From the NCBI GenBank assembly GCA_019915015.1, contig JAHBBC010000001.1:62001-126000 (forward strand): a DNA stretch of 64,000 nucleotides, given 5' to 3'. Origin of the DNA: Auriscalpium vulgare. Lineage: Eukaryota > Basidiomycota > Agaricomycetes > Russulales > Auriscalpiaceae. Below the pieces are notes generated by a model. It was not told the DNA's origin. It searched no databases and saw nothing but the letters and a program-made list of their open reading frames with translations. Position numbers and translations under genes: made by a program. Below, piece by piece: positions 1 through 10,699 of this stretch (position 1 is the first letter of the stretch; each line of letters opens with the position of its first letter).

Positions 1-870
1 GCCTGATCCTGCCTCGTAGCCACGGCCCACCTGGTCCGTCTGATCTTCTTCCATGCACTGCGGCATCAACTGACAGCGCCAATGATGCAGCGAAGGTGCC
101 CACCACATGGAGCGCGACGAGAGCTGCCTGGCTTATATGTCTTTCGTCTCATTTCCGTCTGACCTACCTTTCTCATAGCGCTGCATCCCTCCTCATTACA
201 TCGGCTTTATCGTTTCTAGATGATAGATCATTCCCGCCGGTCGTATTCTCTGATCATCACTGTACTTAGTTAGGCATATACAATAGTATCTCTTTCGTAC
301 GTCCCACCACAACTTCACTACCTATAGTGTGCCGAGAAACTGTACTGCCACTTGCGACCCGCGCGCGCGAGGACCTGACTCTCGTCGAGCGCACAGAGTG
401 GAGGAATGCACTCATATATTCACGTCCGCGACGTACCCGTACAACAACAATAGTGCTAAGCATCCAGCATCGGGCGGGCCAACGAGTATAATCCATCCTC
501 CGCATGTTCCGCGGACGCTGCAGTGGCGATGGCACAAGTCGCTGGTAAGGCCATTCCGCACCTGTAGGTTCGCCATGTCAGAAAAAGCACAAAGCATGCC
601 AGGTACGAATACACATGAGCGAAGACAGGTTCGGTGTACGGAGGACCAATAGTCGTCGCGGTGGGCTCGCCGCCGAGATGGACTGGCGGTGGGGCTGGAC
701 CTGGGCCTGTTATCGGGAGCAGCTGGTTGCGCGAGGAAAGAAAGCGCACAAACCGTTCGGCGCATCCTGGCGATCAACACAGGTGTGCAGCACAGTCAGG
801 GGAATCGTTGCAATTAATCAATTAGTCTCAGACTCTCAATAGCAATTACCGATACCGCGCGGGAATAGCA
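1..870. repeat. Decayed repeat, no gene supported
   Basis: No coding frame here looks real. The stretch at about 150-560 is clearly related to 5,640-5,960: both contain the string CTGACCTACC followed by a TTCTCATAG motif, then a GATCATCACTGT motif, a run ending in CTTTCGT, and the shared core CATATATTCACGTCC. The two copies are diverged, so this is an old dispersed repeat and not a recent duplication. From 560 to 870 I see nothing beyond short GC-rich frames. Confidence 0.5.
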
Positions 871-1995
871 ATTACCGACCCGCGCGGTATTGCATTGCAA
901 ATGGAGGTTCTGGATGGCGGGTCGAGGCCGTGGGTGGGCGCTGAGGTGGGGCACAGGACCGCAGTTGTCGGCGCCGAAAATGAGACTGGGATATCGAAGC
1001 TGGGGTCGGCGAGCTGGAGCCGGTGAGAGGCGGCATGATGGGCTCCGTGGTAGCGAGATTCCTGTACAGTATAGTTATCAGTAACGGACAGTAGGACAGA
1101 AGAAACTGGACACGCACCCGGGAGGCATTCGTACTTACTATCTTCTGTCTGGCTTGAGTCGCGCGGTAAAGGTGGGGGCGAGCGTCATCCTCGGGCCCGC
1201 ATGAGCGATCTGAAGCTTGCAATTGGACTCGGGGTGTTTGGTCCAGATACGTTCTGGGCATACCAGTCGAAGGCGACGTAGGCGCGTGTTGATGGCTGAA
1301 GGGTCGGGGGCGGTGAACAGCGCATGCTCGTTGGCGCAGTTTGGCGGATCGAGGCGACAGCTGTGTAGCGCGAGGCGCGGAAGAACATGCGCTTGGGGCG
1401 GCACAAAACCTGACCAATAAGAAGGCGACGAGACAAAGGCCGTCAGGACCGCCGAGGCGTGAAAGGGGAGGCGACGTACCAGAGCACCACCGCCACGAAA
1501 ACTCGATCAGCGTTGTTGTTCTCCTCTAGACGTGCAGCCATCTTCTATTTCTAACCGAGCGCAATGTCAGATGGCGCGACTTGTGCCTGGCGAGCGCAGA
1601 ATGGCGCCTCTGTGTTTCGCGGCAGCAGCAATGCTGGCCAGGGACGATTTGAGCCACTGGAAGGGCACGGTGTGGCATGTTGACGGGGTACGGGGGCTAG
1701 GAGACCGAGGTGGGCGGCTGGGGCAGAGGCGGCCGGCGTGGGTCGAGCGAAGGCGCTTGCTAGCGAAGCAGACTGCGCGGGGCCGGCGCAAGACCTGCGG
1801 GCAAATCGCATGGTCCCAGGTCAGAAGCACCTGGCAGATGGGGCAGGGCTGGCGACGTACTTGCTGCGAGCCGTCCGCTGCACACTTCGTTCCGCCACGT
1901 AACGCACACGCCTTCGCACTCATTTGTGGGATTCAGAGAGCAACAGGCGCGGCGAGACACACGCCTCCCGAGGCCATGAATTAAGGCAGTTGCCC
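870..1995 (-). pseudogene. R1 gene-like repeat, copy I
   Basis: Degenerate copy of a dispersed multi-exon gene-like repeat that I call R1. On the minus strand an intron-like GTACGTCGCC...GGTCAG segment (near 1,411-1,480) precedes an exon-like block that aligns with the block at 7,500-7,790 (shared GTTTTGTGC start) and at 63,170-63,400. Similarity to the other copies is patchy, and no long frame joins the blocks. The segment next to it at 1,977-2,020 matters because it keeps the uninterrupted version of the site where the 12-kb element inserted in copy II. The function of the ancestral gene is unknown. Confidence 0.5.
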
Positions 1996-2004
1996 TGTTA
2001 GTTC

Positions 2005-2625
2005 GCCAGCGTTTGGACTATGAAGGAATTTTTGTGAGTGCCAGCTGTTCGATGGATGATGTGGCGACGCACCAGAGATCCCTTGGGTCCGCCACACCAG
2101 CATGATTGCGATGAGGCGGATAGCCTCGCTCGCATGGTCGGTCGTATGTTGGAGGTAGAGGAACGGGGCATGTGCGGCTGCCAGTGCCAACGGCGAATCT
2201 CTGGCGAACGTCTGGCGTGGGAAGTTTGACTTGCCGAGGACACGCATGCAACCTTGCTCACAGAGTCATAAGTACACCCAATCACTCGAAATATCAGGAC
2301 ACGGTCTTTCTCTCAGATAGCTACGAATAGCACCCTCAGCTGGCGACTGTCTACGTCGAGGTTCCACCCTGCGACGGATGACCGCGTACCACGCCGACTC
2401 GGACTTCAACAACGCGCTTTGCATCGCTCAAGATCTCGCGCCTCGACGCGCAACAACCCACCCTCCTACGGGCCGAATCTGCTGTATAATGGGTCAATGG
2501 TGGCGCGGGAACGAGCACGGGGAGAGGCAGAGGACTTAGGTTCCTTCTAGCAGCTTGATGGAGGAATTGACGCCTGGACAAGCCGAAGAGCGGTTCACGC
2601 AGCGTCTGGAACACCTGCACGCAAG
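2005..2625 (+). repeat. Segments A and B of the dispersed unit, copy I
   Basis: Segment A (about 2,005-2,230) runs from a CCAGCGTTTG motif through GACGCACCAGAGAT and GGTCGGTCGTATGTTGGAG to GGCGAATCTCTGGCGAA. Segment B (about 2,380-2,625) contains ACTTCAACAACGCG, CGACGCGCAACAA and a terminal AGCAGCTTGATGGA motif. The same A-B order occurs at 20,345-20,990 and, interrupted, at 29,406-34,640; inverted copies lie at 49,542-51,060 and 61,010-62,600. In this copy the membrane-protein gene that lies between A and B elsewhere is missing. Confidence 0.65.
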
Positions 2626-2986
2626 TATTGACCTTCCAGCTAGTCTTCGTGGCTGACCTTCCACAGAAGAGTCCCCTTCGAGGTGTCGTTTGTGCTTCGA
2701 CATGGCATGGTGGAATGGCCTGTTCAGCGTGCAGACCGTCTACCATCAAGCTTGGCGAGCGATGGCCAGTGCGGGGCGAGCATGCGCAGGGCGTGCAACC
2801 GCCGAGAGTACTGCAGTGGCAGCGGTCTCCCACCACCCGTATTGGTGCGGCTGCCGAATTGGGTCGCGATCCGATGGCTGCAATCCAGCCTGCGCCTGCA
2901 CCACGACGCTCTACCCTGCCGCTACCGTACGTCCGTCTCCATCATCACAGCGCATGCAGGTCCCTGAACTGCCATCTGCACAGATC

Positions 2987-4489
2987 ATGTCTACCAAATC
3001 GCTGCAAGACCTGCATCGACACAACGCTCTCCTCCCCATCTCACGCCCTCCGCCAGACATCTTCACCCAAATCTTCACCTTACTCGCCTCCGTGGACCCG
3101 CCTGCGCGATCCACCACAGAGTCCCCTTCCAAGACTCGCCTCGGATGGATCACGGTCACCCACGTATGCCGGCGCTGGCGAAATATCGCCCTCCACGACC
3201 GCTTCATCTGGGCATCCAACGTCTCCGTGTCATTCACGCTGGGGCCAGCCTGGGCCAACACCCTCATATCCCGCGCTCAGAGAGCGCCCCTCACCATCCA
3301 AACCCCCAGCGCGCAGCAAGGAACGTCCCCCAGCCATCCCGAACGCGCATTCATCCTCGCGCACCTCGCGCGCACCCACGTCCTGCGCTTGCACACCGCG
3401 CACGCCATACCCGAAGCACTCTGCGGCGCCGCGCCCATCCTGCACACCCTCGACCTGACCTTCGCCACCGAGGCCCCCCCCAGCCTCCTGCCCCCGCCGC
3501 CCGCGCTCGTGCCCGGCGGCCTCGCCGCGCCGGCGCTGCGGCACCTGCGCGTGTGCACGCACGCGGCGCTGGCGTGGACATCGCCGGCGCTAGCGGGCCT
3601 CGTGTCGCTGGACGTCTCGCAGCCCACGCGGCGGGTGGCTGCGCCGGAGCTCGCGGAGATGCTCGACGCGCTGGCGCGCATGCACGCGCTGGAGTACCTC
3701 GCGCTGGGCTTCGCCGTCGATTCCCTGGAGACGTCCGCGGGCGCGCCGCTGGCGAAGGGCGGCGTCGCCCTGGCGAAGCTGCGCTGCCTGCGCTTGTTCA
3801 CGGGGATGGGCGCGGCGCGGCACGTCCTGATGCACCTTTCCCTCCCCGCGGACGTCCGCATCCACTGCGCACTGCGCCCCGACACGTGGAGTACGCCCAA
3901 GGGGGTGTTCCCCGCCATCGCAGGATGCATCGATGCGCACGCCGCCCCCGTCACGCGTATCCAAGTCGAACAGGGCGCTGCAAACCTCGTGCAGGTGACC
4001 GCGTGGCGTGCCGGGGACCCCCACGGTGTCCCGGCGTTCGTCTCCCAGACCACGGGCGTGAACGAGATCATACAGGCTGCGATGAGCGCCTTCGCATCCG
4101 CGCATCTCCGGGAGCTGGAGGTCGGCATCAACGGGTGGGATCCCGCGCATTTCAGACCGCTGGAGCATGCGCCGCAGCTGCGGCGCATCGTCGTGCGCGG
4201 CCCGGCGCTGCGCTGGCTCTTCCGCGCGCTGCTGTACTTGGATCCGGCGGGTCTGCCCGCGCTCGAGGTGCTCGTCATCGCGGGCGCGGCGCTGCGGAAG
4301 GACGCGTGGGGCTATTGCAGCGTGGTGGCAAGCGGCCTGCCTTACTTGCTGTCGCGCGCCGCGCCGGCGATGAGGGAGCTGGTGCTGGAGGGGTGCGACG
4401 CGGAGGCGAGGGTTGTGCGCGCGATGCGGGAGTATATCCCGCGGCTGGTGGTGAGGCAGAATGGGGAGCTCGTCGACGGGAGGGTGTGA
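2987..4489 (+). CDS. F-box-like protein
   Basis: A single-exon gene of 500 aa. Residues about 15-75 form an F-box-like domain of the basidiomycete type: a PPDIFTQIF core, an acidic/proline linker, then WITVTHVCRRWRNIALHDRFIW. The rest is leucine-rich, with short repeats such as LHTLDLTF and LRHLRVC, consistent with the LRR-like partner-binding region of such proteins. Known role of the family: adaptor of SCF ubiquitin ligases, with the F-box binding Skp1 and the C-terminus binding substrate; the substrate is unknown. I chose ATG 2,987 because the F-box follows directly. An in-frame ATG at 2,954 and an open frame back to 2,690 exist, but that upstream part overlaps decayed repeat and does not look like protein. 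The coding GC is very high, so long shadow frames occur on both strands. Confidence 0.85.
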   Translation: MSTKSLQDLHRHNALLPISRPPPDIFTQIFTLLASVDPPARSTTESPSKTRLGWITVTHVCRRWRNIALHDRFIWASNVSVSFTLGPAWANTLISRAQRAPLTIQTPSAQQGTSPSHPERAFILAHLARTHVLRLHTAHAIPEALCGAAPILHTLDLTFATEAPPSLLPPPPALVPGGLAAPALRHLRVCTHAALAWTSPALAGLVSLDVSQPTRRVAAPELAEMLDALARMHALEYLALGFAVDSLETSAGAPLAKGGVALAKLRCLRLFTGMGAARHVLMHLSLPADVRIHCALRPDTWSTPKGVFPAIAGCIDAHAAPVTRIQVEQGAANLVQVTAWRAGDPHGVPAFVSQTTGVNEIIQAAMSAFASAHLRELEVGINGWDPAHFRPLEHAPQLRRIVVRGPALRWLFRALLYLDPAGLPALEVLVIAGAALRKDAWGYCSVVASGLPYLLSRAAPAMRELVLEGCDAEARVVRAMREYIPRLVVRQNGELVDGRV

Positions 4490-5100
4490 TTCCATGCCAC
4501 TATGCAGTTTCGTTGCGGCCAGCGAGGTGTACAACTGATCATCCGAGGTGTCTGGATCCCATCAAGCGCACCAAAAAAAACACGCATATATTCATGACTT
4601 GAATGTACTACACAGTAGCCATCGGCCATTCCCGCCGAGTACTTGACTCGGACGTTGCGCGAATGGCTAGAGCATATGCTAGAGGTTGTATCACCCAAGC
4701 CGCGCAGCGACTACCAGGCCAAGCCTCGACACAGGGAAGAGCACGGCTTGAAGCTTGAAGCTCCAGCGCTGCACCGGAGCGCGATTGCGGTCGCAATACA
4801 TCGGCCAAAGGGAGGCCAGGCCCGCTCGTCGGACCGCGGTGCATGGACCGTGAGTAGAGCGAGGGGTGGATATTGGCCAGAGCGCAGTCGACTGTGCGAC
4901 TGCGCTCTAGATGTTCTGAATAACTTGGATGAATTCATGGATGGACGGAGAGGGGAGGGCCACCGACGGTTGCGGGTGAAGGTCGCATGCTACGCCTTCA
5001 GGGTAGCACATGCTGCGGGCAGGATGTCAGGAAAGTCAAAGCAGGAACGAGCGACAAGCTGGGAGGACGAGCAGAGTACGCGCAGAGCCCGAGCCGCGCG
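4490..5100. other. Intergenic, nothing recognised
   Basis: Downstream of the F-box gene. It contains one CGCATATATTCATGA motif near 4,582 of the kind that recurs at 410, 5,873, 24,964 and 53,417. I see no gene, RNA or structured repeat. Confidence 0.4.
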
Positions 5101-5750
5101 GTCCTTGGTCTCGCTCCCGCGTGCCGCCGACGCGTCAACGCGTTGCTCCCTTGTTACTAGTCCCCTGCCCCCAACCAAAACCACACGTATATATAAAGAG
5201 CCCCAACCCTACCCACCTGCCCCAGCGCTCTTCCCTCCCGACCACCATGTCGCCGCTTCTCCGCCCACACACCTCCGAGTCGTCCGCTCCGCATCGCGCC
5301 TTTTGCTCCTCCGCGCGCACTGAGATGAGGGCGAGGCACCATGCGGCTCTGCCCCACTTCGAGCAGAGCTACCGTGCGCGAGCGGGTTTTATCTGGCCGT
5401 GCCTCAAGCTTCATGCCTGACGCGCGCGTCGACGTCAGCCTGCCCGGCCGCAAGTCCGTCCCACTGCACGCGCATGCGTTGCTACCTACCACCAAGCGCT
5501 CTGTACGTTTCCTTCTCCCCCGCGCACTGCCGTTCTTGCACTGACAGCTGATAATGCAGTCACATACCAGTGAAGGTGCCGCCACGAAAACCTTACTCAC
5601 ATATATCAACCCGGCGGTGCGTCAGACTCAGACTGTCTAGCCGTATCTTCCGTTCGATCGCGCTCTGACCTACCGTTCTCATAGACTGACCTATGCCGCC
5701 TTGGATTCTGATGGTCTATGACCTTTGCGGGAGGTATTCTCGGATCATCA
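5100..5750 (+). repeat. Promoter-leader unit P, copy 1
   Basis: A TATATAAAG box at about 5,190-5,198 is followed by a pyrimidine-rich stretch and an ATG at 5,247, about 50 bp downstream. Upstream lies GACGCGTCAACGCG, and the unit ends near 5,733-5,748 with GTATTCTCGGATCATCA. The same order (GTCGACGCG-type box, CCTCC...AAACA block, TATA box, C/T-rich leader, ATG, terminal TATTCTC.CATCAT) recurs at 24.43, 26.74, 54.3-54.8 and 60.3-60.8 kb. No long protein follows the ATG in this copy. Confidence 0.5.
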
Positions 5751-5959
5751 CTGTGTACTTAGCACGCAATGTTAGTATTCCTTTCGTCACACCGCAAACT
5801 GGCTCCGCGTGTCGAGGCCCGAGGGCCATCGAACAGTCTGTCTCTCGTCCAGCGATAAAAGTGAAGCGATGCACGCATATATTCACGTCCAGACGTACAT
5901 GTGCAGCATGTGCTACATATATGCCTCCGTGGCAGATCGCGCGGAGGCACAATTCCTGA

Positions 5960-6820
5960 TAGAAGTCAGCGTGCCACGCCTGCGTCTAGTCCACTGGGTC
6001 AGACGAGCACAAACTATGCCGCGGACGCGTCCTCAGCGAAAGACAGCCTCGGCGTTACGCGTACCCAGGTCCAATCAGCGATCGCGCTGTAATTGCTGCC
6101 GAGATGGCATGGCACGCCCGAGCTGCGCAATAATCAGCAAAGGAGGGTAGCGGACAGGCCGTCCTTTGAGCGAGACAGGCCTAGTCCACTTGACGAGCGG
6201 GCGTTCAGTGCGACCTGGCGATCGGTATAGGTGCGTAGCATAGTATATTCGCTGCAATGAATTAGCCATGGTCAATTGCGATTACCCCGCCACAAAATCC
6301 CAACGCCCACGCGATGAGCTCGAGAGTGGATAGAGGCCAGTCGTCCACGTCGATTATGAGATTGCAAAATGGTGAATGGAGTCTGCGAGCGGGACCCGAT
6401 GTGATCGGAGGCCCCGACACTCCTGTGGAGCCATCACATCAATAATGAACAGCCGGACAGGGAAAGATAACAAACACGCACCGCGGAATGCGTTCGCACT
6501 TGACCACCCACCTTCCGTCCGGCTTGACTGGCGCGGGAAAGGCGGCGACGAACGCGAGGCGGTTGGCTGTGGCGATCCTGGTCCTCCGCACGGCGGTGGA
6601 TCACGCAGCTGGCGGGCGCAGAAGCAGAAGCCTGAATCGCGATGCGCAGGCGCGAGTTGGACGGGCCCGCCCTGCAGCTTGGTGATACGTACGTGGGCGC
6701 GATATATGCGTGGGCGGGAACGGAACGCACGGGAGGTCGCGGATCGGGGTCCAGCTCGAGCAGGCATGATGGTCGAGGGCTCCTCGCAGAGAAGGCGCCA
6801 GTTGGACGGGCGGTTGTCAT
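5960..6820. other. No gene supported
   Basis: GC-rich frames exist on both strands (the longest on the minus strand reaches back from 7,016), but they lack motif content. The 6,480-6,820 part may be the distal end of R1 copy II. I see no RNA gene. Confidence 0.3.
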
Positions 6821-8306
6821 TCAAAGAGTTCCATGGCGAGAATTTCTGCATGCCGTCGTTGAGTTGGTATGTCAGCGCGGGAGGTAATACAGATTGCGGC
6901 TGCGCCTGACGACTGTATGTGTCCGCGGGTGCCTCGATGCGGGCGCGCTGCACGAAGGGTATGGGCTGGTTCGCCAGTCCGCGGGCGCGCATCTGCGGTG
7001 TCGCTGCAGGGCACATTGGGTTGTTGCGACAGACATAACATCTTCAGCCGCGCGTTCAGGGAATGCACAAAGGTAGAACGTCGGGTGAAACTAGGCTGCG
7101 GCAGATTTACGAGCAGTAGGGGGAAGCGTGTGTTGAACAGCATGGTCGTGGGGCTGAGCACCGGTTTACCGGTTACAGCGCAGATCCTACATTCGAAGAA
7201 ACGATCAGGATTGCCTGTAGTATGAGCGCAGCACGCACCACGAGCCATGCCCAGAGATGGTGCCTCCGCTTGTCACGACCTGGAGATGTTCTTCGCCAGT
7301 TGCAGTTTTCACTTCAGATTCGTGCAGGCGATTTGTCGCCTGACCTCGGTCTGTCGGACTGGGCAAGAGTGATGTGCGAGGAGCACAAGCTGTGGAACGA
7401 AAGGATCGACCGCCGACCGTCGGAGGCGGAAGTAAAGGTAGCTGCGCTGCGATGCGGCGGGTGACTTGGTGCGAAGGGTCAGAATGATTGCTCAGCCTGC
7501 TCGGGCTAGCGACGTACCGGCGAGCGAGATGATCCTGGTGCCTGGGTGCGCAGGACAGCGTCACGGAGTGTTGTCCAGGCCGCGGGGATATGTCTGGAGA
7601 GGATGTTTCGGCCAACGGGAGGCGAAGTTGACATCACAGCGCGCTGCTGGATAGGGGGTCGTGTCGCGAAATTGCGGAAGACGGGCTTTGTTGGCGCGGG
7701 TTGGCGAATCGAGGTGGCAGCTGGGGAAGGGTTACGGTGCAGCACGAGGCGTTGGGACGACGATTTGGTCGCACAAAACCTAAACAAGAAGCGTCGTCAA
7801 GACTGCTCGAGTGTCAGCTGCAGAGGCAAGGCGACGTACCGGGATGTTATGCTGCGAGGAGTCTGCGTGCTTCGCTGGACGTGCAGCGATCTTGAGGTAG
7901 CGTGGGCGATCTGGTGTTCACAGAAAGCGCGACTGCGGCCATTCGGTGAGCGCGAGGTGGCGCTGAAGTGTTTCGTAGCAGTATTGGAATCAGCTATCGG
8001 GTATGTTTCGGGCATTGGAAGGGCGTCATGGAGTAGCGTATTGACGGGGGGCTGGCGGACCGAGTGGGCAGAGAACGGGGCATGCGTCGCGTGAAGGTGC
8101 TCTGTAGGCGGGTCGCGCGGGTCCAGCGCAGTTCCTACACGGAAGAGACATGGTCTGAACTACTCGAAGCGTGGGGTGGGCGACGTACCGGAATGCACAA
8201 GACATGACTTCTTCCCCGCCATGTAAAGCATCCTTCGAACGCGTCTGAACGACAAGAGCAGCGACGCCTGCATCCGCAGGCCATGAATCAAGGCTGCTGC
8301 CCCATC
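6820..8306 (-). pseudogene. R1 gene-like repeat, copy II (interrupted unit)
   Basis: Minus-strand copy of R1. Intron-like GTACGTCGC...CAG segments (for example near 7,805-7,840 and 7,500-7,520) separate exon-like blocks. Shared peptides with other copies include PVGRNILS...LRDAVLR (PIGRNIFS...LRDASLR in copy V) and an HLALTEWP-type segment (HLALTGWP in copy IV). A TTCGAATGTAG acceptor near 7,190-7,200 matches those at 52,207, 25,950 and 63,830. The copy stops exactly at 8,306, where the 12-kb element begins, and its continuation (segment A) resumes at 20,345. It is degenerate; the ancestral product is unknown. Confidence 0.6.
8301..8306. repeat. Left 6-bp target-site duplication
   Basis: CCCATC immediately left of the 12-kb element. 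It matches perfectly with 20,339-20,344. Confidence 0.85.
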
Positions 8307-8418
8307 TGTCGTTGACGGGACGTCCGAGGTTCGATTTTGATGCGCCCGGCTGATGCGCCCGGCTGACTTCGGCTATCACCGGCTCCGGCTCCGGCTCCGG
8401 CTCCGTCGGTCCGCTTCC
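8307..8418 (+). repeat. Left terminal inverted repeat
   Basis: Matches the reverse complement of 20,252-20,338. Positions 5-27 from the end are identical (GTTGACGGGACG... to GAGGTTCG). Further inward the match continues with TTTTGATGCG, CGGCTATCACCGG and GGTCCGCTTCC. This end is longer because a 13-bp block (GATGCGCCCGGCT) is duplicated and a GGCTCC repeat has expanded. Confidence 0.85.
8382..8406 (+). repeat. (GGCTCC)n microsatellite
   Basis: Four consecutive GGCTCC hexamers inside the left inverted repeat. The right repeat has only single CGGCTCCGC-type motifs at the matching place. Confidence 0.9.
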
Positions 8419-8937
8419 AACACGACTCGTCTGCGGTCTACCAGTCTACCAGTCGTCCTCCAAGTAGTCCTCCCGTACTACCACAGCATATGTACACATC
8501 ACATGAAGCCAGTCAAGCGCGCTGCCCTTTCCTTGACTGCCGTTGAGGCCCCCTTTCCCATTCTCAAGAACATGCCGCATCTCGGCAGTGCCATTGGCGC
8601 CACAACACAGCACCTGGCCGCACGCTTGCGAGACAGAAAGTATAGAGGATAGAGGGAGGGGAGCTGAGGGAAGAATGGTATCTTTGTGGCCAAGGTATGT
8701 TCCTCTCCATCGCCCTCTACAGTGCTGCGCGCCCGGCCACTGCCACCATAGGAGTCGTGCACATCTGTGACACTGCTTATCACCACGCTGCACGGTTCAA
8801 TATACATCAGGTTAGCCGTTGACGTCGCTTGAAGAGCTTGTCCATGCGCATATAACATCCAGGTTTTCCCAGTCGTCTGCTCGCCCTCCTGCCCTGCTAC
8901 ACCTGCTTCTTACTGGCCTGCAGGACTCGGAGCCGGC
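8419..8937 (+). promoter_or_regulatory. 5' region of the integrase gene
   Basis: No coding frame is supported. A possible leader intron runs from GTATGTTCC at about 8,695 to ATACATCAG at about 8,811. This is inference from splice-like signals only. Confidence 0.3.
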
Positions 8938-10556
8938 ATGCCCAATCCGTCGGGCAAGAATGGTCATGGAGCAAAGGACTGTGCGTTCTCCAAATATATT
9001 TTTCCACAGCGCCTTCAGCTCATCCTATTCATCAGATCCTCCCGATGAGCAGCTTCGTGTATCGCTGCTTGAATACCAACGTCTGGCCTTGACACGAGAA
9101 CAGAAATTGGCAAGGCTTATACAAGACCATGATCTGTCAATCAAGTAAGTTCAGCGGCACCATGCACCTAAATGGCAATGTTAACCAGTTGATACAATAG
9201 AAAGTCCTCTTTGCACAGCTTAGAGAGACGCCTTGACATTCCATCTGTGCGGAAGCCTCTCCCTGTTGAGGTTTCAACACAGGTAGTCCTTGATGAAGTC
9301 GACAGGGGTGGAGCGTCCGGGATGGCAGCAAATGGACCCCGATTTATCAAGGACAGGCTCAAGGACCAGGGAATTCTGATCCCCCGGTGCGTGAACTTGT
9401 CATATTGAAGCGGCCCATGTTACTCATCTCAATGGATTAGAGATAAAGTGCGCCAAATAATGCTTGATCATGATCCTGACGGGTTTGCTGCTCGTAATCC
9501 TGGCAAGCGTCCCACTGTTGCGCGTACACCTCTTACTTCTGCCGGGCCATTTCGTGAGATTTCAGGTGACGGTCATGAAAAACTGGGAGAGCAGGCACTT
9601 CGTATGGGAGGAATCGGTTTGCCAATCTATGGAATTAAGGACAAATTCACGTCCTATGTACTGCTGTTGCAGGTTGTACCCAACAGTCGCTCCCAAGAAG
9701 CACTCGGGCACCTCTATCTTGATCTTATTGAGCAGTATAAGGGTTTGTGTCACATTTGTACAGCTGCTTTGTTTTGCTTGCCTCTCATCTTCCTTGTCCT
9801 TTAGGCATCCCAGTTCAATTCACAACAGACAAAGGCACAGAGGTTGGAGTCATGTATGCAATTCAGTCAGCTCTAAGGCAAGTGATACTTATGAGCCATA
9901 CATTTGCTCTGTATTCACAATCTGAATTACAGGAGTACCTATGCTCCTGACCTTGATCCTGATGTTCATCCTGAGCATGTCTTTATCAAGAGTGTGCATA
10001 ACACTGTGATAGAAGGATTCTGGAGGTTCTTGAAAGAGAAACTTGGCCTCAGCTTAAAGGATCACATTCTTCGTGGGCTTAGTGAGCACTTGTTTGTACC
10101 CCACCTTCCATGGCATCCGTTGAGTCCCTCAGCTTCATTATTTTTATCAATCCTTGCTAACTCTGTTCTAGATTATTGTTCAACTGGATATTTCCTCCTC
10201 TTGTCCAAGCTGAACTCGATGAGTTCAAAACGTATTGGAACCAACATCGTATCCGGAAACAGAAAGAGAAAGAAATGCCATCTGGACATGTCCCTGAACA
10301 TGTTTTCAAGGACCCTGGACCATGGGCTGGTATCAATTGTCTAATTCCTGTGCCCTCTGAGGGTATTGCCCAGATGCGAGACATCATTACAGAGGATTAT
10401 GGCTGTAGAGAGAAATATCTGGATTGGGTTTCACCAGAATTTCATGTTCTGGCTTCACAGGCATATGAACACATTGGCTCACCAAATCTTACATTGAATA
10501 CTGCTTGGGATATTTTTAGCAGGATGTCTACAGTTCTTAGGGATCATTACCAGTAG
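8938..10556 (+). CDS. rve-type integrase/transposase (DDE), 7 exons
   Basis: Predicted 418 aa. Exons: 8,938-8,980; 9,036-9,144; 9,201-9,386; 9,441-9,742; 9,805-9,877; 9,933-10,091; 10,172-10,556. Every junction keeps frame. Intron 5 uses a GC donor (GCAAGT). Catalytic core of the retroviral integrase (RNase H-like) superfamily: GDGHEKL (D156), FTTDKGTEVG (D222) and HNTVIEGFWRFLKEKLG (E265), so the last two acids are about 42 residues apart instead of 35. The N-terminal 110 residues are charged and helical-looking (LLEYQRLALTREQKLARL), a likely DNA-binding region; no HHCC zinc finger is visible. The C-terminal part (NWIFPPLVQAELDEFKTYWNQHRIRKQK) is typical of the family. It is the likely mobilisation enzyme of the 12-kb element. 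The start ATG gives a compact protein; an upstream start cannot be excluded. A host-domesticated role is the main alternative. Confidence 0.85.
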
Positions 10557-10699
10557 TATTCATGTGCCTTCATCTATCATACTGCCTTGAGTATCTTGTG
10601 GTTGGATTTTGAATTCAAATGCCTCAAAGTGATTTGACAAGTCAGAATTGATGACATTGAATGCTCATAGTACCACAGCTTTACTATCCTGTAAGTAGT

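Noticed and set aside
3145..4602. A 485-codon plus-strand frame and a 333-codon minus-strand frame over the F-box gene
   Set aside because: Both are shadows of the very GC-rich F-box coding region: Arg/Ala/Gly-rich, no domain, whereas the chosen frame has a clear F-box.
6354..7016. A 220-codon minus-strand frame as a gene
   Set aside because: It overlaps R1 debris, crosses an apparent exon-intron border of R1, and lacks any motif.
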